From NCBI GenBank assembly GCA_039795715.1, contig JBDKLD010000010.1, positions 1 through 17,318 on the forward strand: a stretch of 17,318 bases of DNA, given 5' to 3'. Shown here piece after piece: positions 13,947-17,318 of the stretch. The position numbers and the translations under genes were made by a program. This DNA is from JAGOSA01 sp039795715 (GTDB lineage: Bacteria > Patescibacteriota > Minisyncoccia > Phycocordibacterales > UBA9973). Under the pieces are notes generated by a model. That model searched no databases. It was not told where the DNA came from and was given only the letters and a program-made list of their open reading frames with translations. Each line of letters starts with the position of its first letter. Position 1 is the stretch's first letter.

Positions 13947-14210
13947 ATGAAATCAACTAGACGATTCTTTCAGGCAGTAGGTATTTGGGTTGCAGTTATG
14001 CCATTTCTCCACTTTCCAGTGACTGTCCGCAATATCCTGTACGTGATTACAGGAATTACTATTTTTATTACTGCATATTTATACCTACGGAAGCGTGCCT
14101 CTATTATCAAGGAAAAAATAGAACCGACGTTTGTTGAGTCTGTCCCTGATAGAAATACTGCGAAGCCTTCTGAAGTTGTTACCAATGAATCAATAGAAAC
14201 GATAGAATAA
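13947..14210 (+). CDS. Small two-helix membrane protein of unknown function
   Basis: An unrecognised 87-residue protein with a basic N-terminus (MKSTRRFF), two hydrophobic segments (about 8-22 and 29-46) and a polar, disordered C-terminal half rich in Glu, Thr and Ser. The start lies 7 bases after an extended -10 box, so the mRNA is probably leaderless, which supports ATG 13947. It lies between rsmI and the S41 protease gene, each separate by promoter. The polar tail could be cytoplasmic by the positive-inside rule. It might be a partner or substrate of the adjacent protease, but only adjacency suggests this. Confidence 0.65.
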   Translation: MKSTRRFFQAVGIWVAVMPFLHFPVTVRNILYVITGITIFITAYLYLRKRASIIKEKIEPTFVESVPDRNTAKPSEVVTNESIETIE

Positions 14211-14213
14211 TTT

Positions 14214-14222
14214 TGCTATACT
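14214..14222 (+). promoter_or_regulatory. Extended -10 promoter of the S41 protease gene
   Basis: TGC-TATACT (14214-14222), within ATTTTGCTAT, the same block as at the 13947 promoter. The predicted start coincides with the A of ATG 14229. Confidence 0.6.
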
Positions 14223-14228
14223 GTCGTC

Positions 14229-15440
14229 ATGAATTTCAAAGAAAAATCAAAACCAATTATTGGAGTCACATTATTGTGCATTATTTTTTTTATTGGCGGA
14301 ATATATATAGGCTACAAAGACCGTCCTGCTGTTGATACTGTAGTTGGCGTTAGCAATAAATCAAATAGTGAGATTTCTGCTGATTTTGATCCATTTTGGA
14401 AAACATGGGAGCTCCTCAACGAGAAATCAATCAAAGCAAAAGAAACAACTAACCAAGAAAAAGTCTGGGGTTCGATCAAGGGCCTTACCAAATCTTTTGG
14501 CGATACCTATACCGAGTTTTACGATCCAGAAGAGACCAAGCAATTTGACGAAGCGATAAGTGGTGAATTTTCGGGTGTCGGTCTTGAAATTGGAATTAAG
14601 AATGAAATACTCACTGTCATTGCACCAATCAAAGGCTCTCCGGCGTCTAAAACTGGTATCAAAAGCGGTGATGCAATTTTGAAAATTGATGGCACTTCAA
14701 CTGCCAACTTGACTGTTGACCAAGCAATAAAGAAAATTCGTGGCGAAAAGGGGACTACAGTCACACTCTCTACTTTCCACAAGGGTGACGAAGAGACAAA
14801 AGACTACAAAATTGTACGTGATGTAATTGTCGTGCCTTCTCTCGACACAAAAACGGAAGACGATTACTTTATTATTTCAATGGCTACATTTACTGGCAAC
14901 AATATCAATTCCGAAATTGAAAAAGCCATGAATGATTTCAAGAACTCTGGCAAAAAGAAATTGATTATTGATGTTCGCGGGAACCCAGGTGGATACTTGG
15001 ACTCTGCGATATACATGGCAAGTTATCTTTTGCCTGCAGGGCAAGTTGTTGTGACTGAAGACTTTGGCAACAAGCAAGATACCGTTGTACATAAGAGCCA
15101 AGGGATCCCATTGATCGATACCAAGAAAATAAGAACTGCAGTTTTGGTAGACGCAGGCAGTGCATCAGCTTCCGAGATATTGGCAGGTGCACTTCATGAC
15201 AATAATCAGGCGATATTAGTTGGTGAAAAAAGCTTTGGCAAAGGCTCAGTGCAAGAAATTGTGCCAGTGACCAAAGATACTATTCTCAAGGTTACCGTTG
15301 CCAAGTGGCTTACACCAAAAGGTATTTCTATTCAGGATAATGGCATTACTCCAGAAAACATTGTTGAATTACCAAAAGACTGGAAGCAAGGTGACAAAGA
15401 CCCAGTCATGCAGAAAGCAAAGGACTTGTTGAATAAATAA
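14229..15440 (+). CDS. C-terminal processing (S41) protease with PDZ domain
   Basis: Membrane-anchored serine protease of the CtpA/Prc family, which trims exported proteins outside the membrane. The 403-residue product has an N-terminal hydrophobic anchor (about 9-28), a linker, a PDZ domain (about 114-185, with GVGLEIG and IKSGDAILKIDG), and the S41 core with LIIDVRGNPGGYLDSA (245-260). The Ser lies in SASASEILAGAL (311-322) and the general-base Lys is K338 in GEKSFGKGSVQ. WLTPKGISIQDNGITPE near the end is family-typical. The usual C-terminal recognition extensions of E. coli Prc are absent, as in CtpA/CtpB. An extended -10 promoter ends 6 bases before the ATG. Confidence 0.93.
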   Translation: MNFKEKSKPIIGVTLLCIIFFIGGIYIGYKDRPAVDTVVGVSNKSNSEISADFDPFWKTWELLNEKSIKAKETTNQEKVWGSIKGLTKSFGDTYTEFYDPEETKQFDEAISGEFSGVGLEIGIKNEILTVIAPIKGSPASKTGIKSGDAILKIDGTSTANLTVDQAIKKIRGEKGTTVTLSTFHKGDEETKDYKIVRDVIVVPSLDTKTEDDYFIISMATFTGNNINSEIEKAMNDFKNSGKKKLIIDVRGNPGGYLDSAIYMASYLLPAGQVVVTEDFGNKQDTVVHKSQGIPLIDTKKIRTAVLVDAGSASASEILAGALHDNNQAILVGEKSFGKGSVQEIVPVTKDTILKVTVAKWLTPKGISIQDNGITPENIVELPKDWKQGDKDPVMQKAKDLLNK

Positions 15441-15450
15441 GAAAGTAGTG

Positions 15451-15456
15451 TAAAGT
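15451..15456 (+). promoter_or_regulatory. Possible -10 box for rplI
   Basis: TAAAGT lies 6 bases before the rplI ATG, the same spacing as at other leaderless starts here. The match to consensus is moderate (4 of 6) and the best -35 (TTGTTG, 15426-15431) has a 19-base spacer. Confidence 0.25.
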
Positions 15457-15462
15457 AGTGGC

Positions 15463-15909
15463 ATGAAAGTAATCTTTATTAAAGACTTGCCCAAAATGGG
15501 CAAACGCCAAGATATCAAGGATATGCCAGATGGATATGCTCGCAACTTCCTCATTCCAAAAGGTTTTGCTATCGCCGCAACCCCAGCAGAAATTGCCAAG
15601 AGAGATAGGGAAGTGCAGTCGGTACAACAATCAAAAGCCCTCGAAGACAACCTTGTAGAATCGCATTTCAAGCAGGCAGCCGACGAAACTTTGGTTATCA
15701 AGGTACAAGCCAATGACGAAGGGCACCTCTTTTCAGGTATTACTGCAAAAATTATTAGTGAGAGACTAGAGACAGAACGCCGTATCATTATTCCAGAAAA
15801 AGCGATTGCACTCGAGCACGCAATCAAGCAAACTGGTGCCCATGAAATTCAATTAAGATATAAGGATAAAAAGAAAATCCTTCATATCCTCATCGAGCCC
15901 CAGAAATAA
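15463..15909 (+). CDS. rplI: 50S ribosomal protein L9
   Basis: L9 binds 23S rRNA at the base of the L1 stalk. The 148-residue product has the RNA-binding N-terminal domain with the family signature (MKVIFIKDLPKMGKRQD, then GYARNFLIPKGFA), a central helix and a C-terminal domain ending LRYKDKKKILHILIEPQK. Length matches the family, so it is not truncated, although its stop codon lies within the arm of an inverted-repeat element. Some candidate-phyla lineages lack L9, so its presence is a mild taxonomic clue. It converges with rpmA. Confidence 0.95.
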   Translation: MKVIFIKDLPKMGKRQDIKDMPDGYARNFLIPKGFAIAATPAEIAKRDREVQSVQQSKALEDNLVESHFKQAADETLVIKVQANDEGHLFSGITAKIISERLETERRIIIPEKAIALEHAIKQTGAHEIQLRYKDKKKILHILIEPQK

Positions 15910-16010
15910 TAAACTACGTTTTGAGAGACCTTGGTAGGTGCGACGGCACCGGACAGAGAAAAAGCCCACCAGGGCTTTTTCGTGTCTCGAAAGACGTAGT
16001 TTATTATTTC
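15903..16010. repeat. 108-bp imperfect inverted-repeat element between rplI and rpmA
   Basis: Outer arms 15903-15918 and 15995-16010 are perfectly complementary (16 bp). Pairing continues inward through T15919-T15922 with A15991-A15994 (one wobble), a tandem G-A/A-G mismatch, and GAGAC (15925-15929) with GTCTC (15984-15988). The interior holds GGTGC-GACG-GCACC (15937-15950) and a 10-bp A/T-shouldered hairpin. The result is a three-way-junction fold with 25 pairs in the main stem. Confidence 0.85.
15958..15981. terminator. Bidirectional terminator between rplI and rpmA
   Basis: GAAAAAGCCC (15958-15967) pairs with GGGCTTTTTC (15972-15981) around ACCA. It reads the same way on both strands and serves two convergent ribosomal-protein genes. 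It sits inside the larger inverted repeat. Confidence 0.75.
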
Positions 16011-16021
16011 TTAATATTTTC

Positions 16022-16297
16022 TTAAGCTACAACGTGTACAATCTTTTTGGTGACAGTCTTGCCATTGAATTGGGTACGGCGAGTAACACCAAATTTAATC
16101 TTACCTGGAACCAGTGAAAAAATAGTGTGGTCTTTTCCGAGGCGGGTGTTCTTGCCAGCGAGTATTGCTGTGCCACGTTGACGAATAATGACAGAACCAG
16201 CCTTTGCTGTTTCGCCATCATAAAGCTTGGTACCGAGGTACTTTGGCTGTGAATCTCTTAGGTTTTTAGCGGAACCACCCGCTTTTCTATGTGCCAT
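16022..16297 (-). CDS. rpmA: 50S ribosomal protein L27
   Basis: L27 reaches the peptidyl-transferase centre with its N-terminal tail. The 91-residue product begins MAHRKAGGSAKNLRDSQPKY, the family's hallmark, without the cleavable N-terminal extension seen in Firmicutes. GSVIIRQRGT and GKDHTIFSLVPGKIKF are also typical. It is transcribed from the minus strand, divergent from the 16336 gene, and converges with rplI. rpmA without rplU beside it is slightly unusual, since the pair is commonly adjacent. A minus-strand TATAAG (16325-16320) may be its -10 box, overlapping the divergent gene's -10. Confidence 0.96.
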   Translation of the reverse strand: MAHRKAGGSAKNLRDSQPKYLGTKLYDGETAKAGSVIIRQRGTAILAGKNTRLGKDHTIFSLVPGKIKFGVTRRTQFNGKTVTKKIVHVVA

Positions 16298-16321
16298 ATT
16301 AGCTTATGCTGTAACCTTACT

Positions 16322-16327
16322 TATAAA
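16322..16327 (+). promoter_or_regulatory. -10 box of the 16336 gene, overlapping a minus-strand -10
   Basis: TATAAA lies 8 bases before ATG 16336. The near-palindromic centre (TTATAA) also reads as TATAAG on the minus strand toward rpmA. -35 elements are weak on both sides. Confidence 0.4.
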
Positions 16328-16335
16328 TTTGTCCC

Positions 16336-16815
16336 ATGAGTATACATGACAATCCCACAAAAATCAATGCCGGGCTCAGAGGGTTTATCGATAGCCAAAA
16401 AGGGCATGATTTTATGGTTATTTTGACCATTTTAGGGGTAGCTATAGCTAGTTTTAGCCTAGGCCTCAAATCAGCCCAAAAAGACGATTCTAGGGTTGTC
16501 ATAAGGACAGATCCAAGTCTGATTGTGGCATCAACGACGGACTATACGGACAAAACAACAAGTACTCTGAACAAAACTGGAAGAAATACTGAGTCAATTT
16601 TATCAGTAAGCAAAAATAATAAACCTGATGGGGGAGCCACAAACAGCCCAGGACTTCCCTTTGTTGCCTCAAAAAAGGGTAAGAAGTACTATCCGGTCAA
16701 TTGCCCTGCGGCAAAAAACCTTGCCGTGACAAATCGTATTTATTTTAAAGACGGAGCTGACGCTGAAGCAAAGGGATATACTTTATCCACCAGTTGCCAG
16801 TTATTGAACCAATGA
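16336..16815 (+). CDS. Membrane-anchored protein with small C-terminal Cys domain
   Basis: A 159-residue protein of unknown function. One hydrophobic helix (about 27-46) is followed by a Ser/Thr/Asn-rich linker (50-108) and a compact C-terminal domain (about 109-155): FVASKKGKKYYPVNC, then NRIYFKDGADAEAKGY and STSC. This pattern (KYY..C, N.I.F, A...GY....C; Cys 123 and 154) resembles the small domain of Ada-type metal-binding and nuclease-associated proteins, and is frequent at the ends of candidate-phyla membrane proteins, from memory. The canonical second Cys pair is missing, so a disulfide is as likely as metal binding. The start is 8 bases after TATAAA, so the mRNA may be leaderless. It uses TGA as stop, unlike most neighbours. 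Confidence 0.7.
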   Translation: MSIHDNPTKINAGLRGFIDSQKGHDFMVILTILGVAIASFSLGLKSAQKDDSRVVIRTDPSLIVASTTDYTDKTTSTLNKTGRNTESILSVSKNNKPDGGATNSPGLPFVASKKGKKYYPVNCPAAKNLAVTNRIYFKDGADAEAKGYTLSTSCQLLNQ

Positions 16816-17123
16816 GGTTGGGGAACAGAATGAACAAATAACTAAGATTGAAAAACACATTAATCTTAGGAAATAGTCGACATAATAGATAGATCATATA
16901 ATTACGTAACCAAACCAAGGCCCGTTCTCCGGGTCTTTTTTATATAGGGGAGAATGAGGTTTAATGTCGCACAATGTATCTTTCTCGACATTACTCTTAT
17001 GGGACAATTAGATCTGGCAAAAAATTCTTAAAATATTGAACAAATAAAAACTACGGTTGCTGCCCTATCAATCTGTATTCTCTGCCGAAAAAATGCGTAC
17101 AAAAATGTCCGTCTTGCATTCTA
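16816..17123. other. Intergenic region without a recognisable gene
   Basis: AT-rich, with stops in all frames at short intervals. It contains an 8-bp inverted repeat CTAAGATT/AATCTTAG (16842-16849, 16862-16869), the terminator at 16918-16941, and another 8-bp inverted repeat TAATGTCG/CGACATTA (16962-16969, 16986-16993). I see no tRNA or protein remnant. Confidence 0.6.
16918..16941 (+). terminator. Intrinsic terminator after the 16336 gene
   Basis: AGGCCCG (16918-16924) pairs with CGGGTCT (16930-16936), one G-T wobble, 5-base loop, then a run of six T. It is 103 bases beyond the stop codon. Confidence 0.75.
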
Positions 17124-17162
17124 TGTCCCCCTCAAACTATCTCAAACAATTTTCTAATTACT

Positions 17163-17190
17163 GGGGAAGTCACTCCCCTCTTTTTCTCTT
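17163..17190 (+). terminator. Candidate terminator facing the transposase gene
   Basis: GGGGA (17163-17167) pairs with TCCCC (17174-17178), followed by a pyrimidine-rich tract containing TTTTT. The stem is short, so this is tentative. It would stop plus-strand transcription that enters the element from the left. Confidence 0.4.
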
Positions 17191-17216
17191 TTGACTACGT
17201 ATTCTAACCAATACCT

Positions 17217-17318
17217 TCACACCACCTGCATGGGAATTTGATAATTAATCCCTCCATGAACTCTTTCGTAGTTGTAGTATCTCAAATACTTTTTGAGCGC
17301 GCAATTAATTTTTTTCAC
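17217..17318 (-). CDS. Transposase C-terminus, IS3/IS481-like (partial)
   Basis: The minus strand encodes the last 33 residues of a DDE (rve-type) transposase, ending TGA at 17219-17217. The segment YLRYYNYERVHGGINYQIP is the typical end of the integrase core (Y..YN..R.H.g....tP). The catalytic Asp, Asp and Glu would lie upstream, outside the window, so integrity and exact family cannot be judged. The ending shortly after the P (MQVV) is compatible with IS481 or IS3 proteins. Too short to appear as an independent gene call. Confidence 0.75.
   Translation of the reverse strand: MKKINCALKKYLRYYNYERVHGGINYQIPMQVV

Larger units (their letters stand above)
17124..17318 (-). mobile_element. 3' end of an insertion sequence with DDE transposase
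   Basis: The minus-strand transposase C-terminus at 17217-17318 shows that an insertion sequence enters from the right edge. The terminal base is not certain. A candidate end is TGTCCCCCTCAAAC starting at 17124: it begins with TG, as IS3/IS481-type ends do, and is followed by a tandem TCAAAC. The other end and any target duplication lie outside the window. A hairpin GGGGA/TCCCC (17163-17178), T-rich downstream on the plus strand, may shield the transposase from outside transcription. Confidence 0.5.

Noticed and set aside
15903..16010. Integron attC site
   Set aside because: The arms lack the GTTRRRY/RYYYAAC core pair, and no integrase or cassette is nearby.
1..17318. UGA recoded as glycine, as in Gracilibacteria/SR1
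   Set aside because: All core proteins are full length under the standard code with no in-frame TGA, and TGA serves as a stop for the transposase.
1..17318. CRISPR array or phage gene cluster
   Set aside because: No regularly spaced repeats, and no phage structural or integrase genes are visible.

Overview
The window looks like chromosomal DNA of a Candidate Phyla Radiation (Patescibacteria) bacterium, most likely a parcubacterium. The main clues are compact gene packing with gaps of a few bases, a DUF5674-type protein, a coiled-coil lytic transglycosylase with a Cys-containing catalytic domain, scarce Shine-Dalgarno sequences and short membrane proteins of unknown function. Lineage is an inference from gene content and style. 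The genetic code is standard: TGA is never needed as a sense codon and appears as a stop only in the last two genes.

Layout. 1-72: tail of an unrecognised acidic/basic protein. 98-1537: secreted or membrane-anchored murein transglycosylase. 1580-2878: rpmE (L31) and prfA (RF1), separated by a terminator. 2914-3063: a good promoter and a strong palindromic terminator with no ORF between, i.e. a candidate small RNA. 3075-11841: one promoter, then tRNA-Ile(GAT), then the F1Fo ATP synthase operon atpZ-B-E-F-H-A-G-D-C, ended by a bidirectional terminator. 11849-12145 (minus): small lipoprotein. 12231-13898: trhO and rsmI, two RNA-modification genes. 13947-15440: small membrane protein and an S41 PDZ protease. 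15463-16297: convergent rplI (L9) and rpmA (L27), with a large inverted-repeat element between their 3' ends. 16336-16815: anchored protein with a small C-terminal Cys domain. 16816-17216: no gene. 17217-17318 (minus): C-terminus of a DDE transposase whose insertion sequence continues beyond the window.

The most unusual part is the ATP synthase operon. The usual H-A-G-D-C order is interrupted by six extra small genes: one between atpA and atpG, five between atpG and atpD. Four encode AT-rich three-helix membrane proteins, two of them clear paralogues (about 50% identical by hand alignment). The other two are a DUF5674 protein and a small helical protein. A 29-bp exact copy of the atpG 3' end (8151-8179) recurs at 9306-9334, where it supplies the last eight residues of the helical protein. 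Both copies are followed directly by one of the paralogous membrane-protein genes. This shows duplication or att-like insertion inside a core energy operon. The remaining ATP synthase subunits look intact and proton-type.

Two expression themes recur. Several genes (1580, 13947, 14229, 16336, perhaps 15463) start 6-8 bases after a -10 box, so their mRNAs should be leaderless. The tRNA-Ile gene lies 5 bases ahead of the first ATP synthase gene behind one shared promoter.
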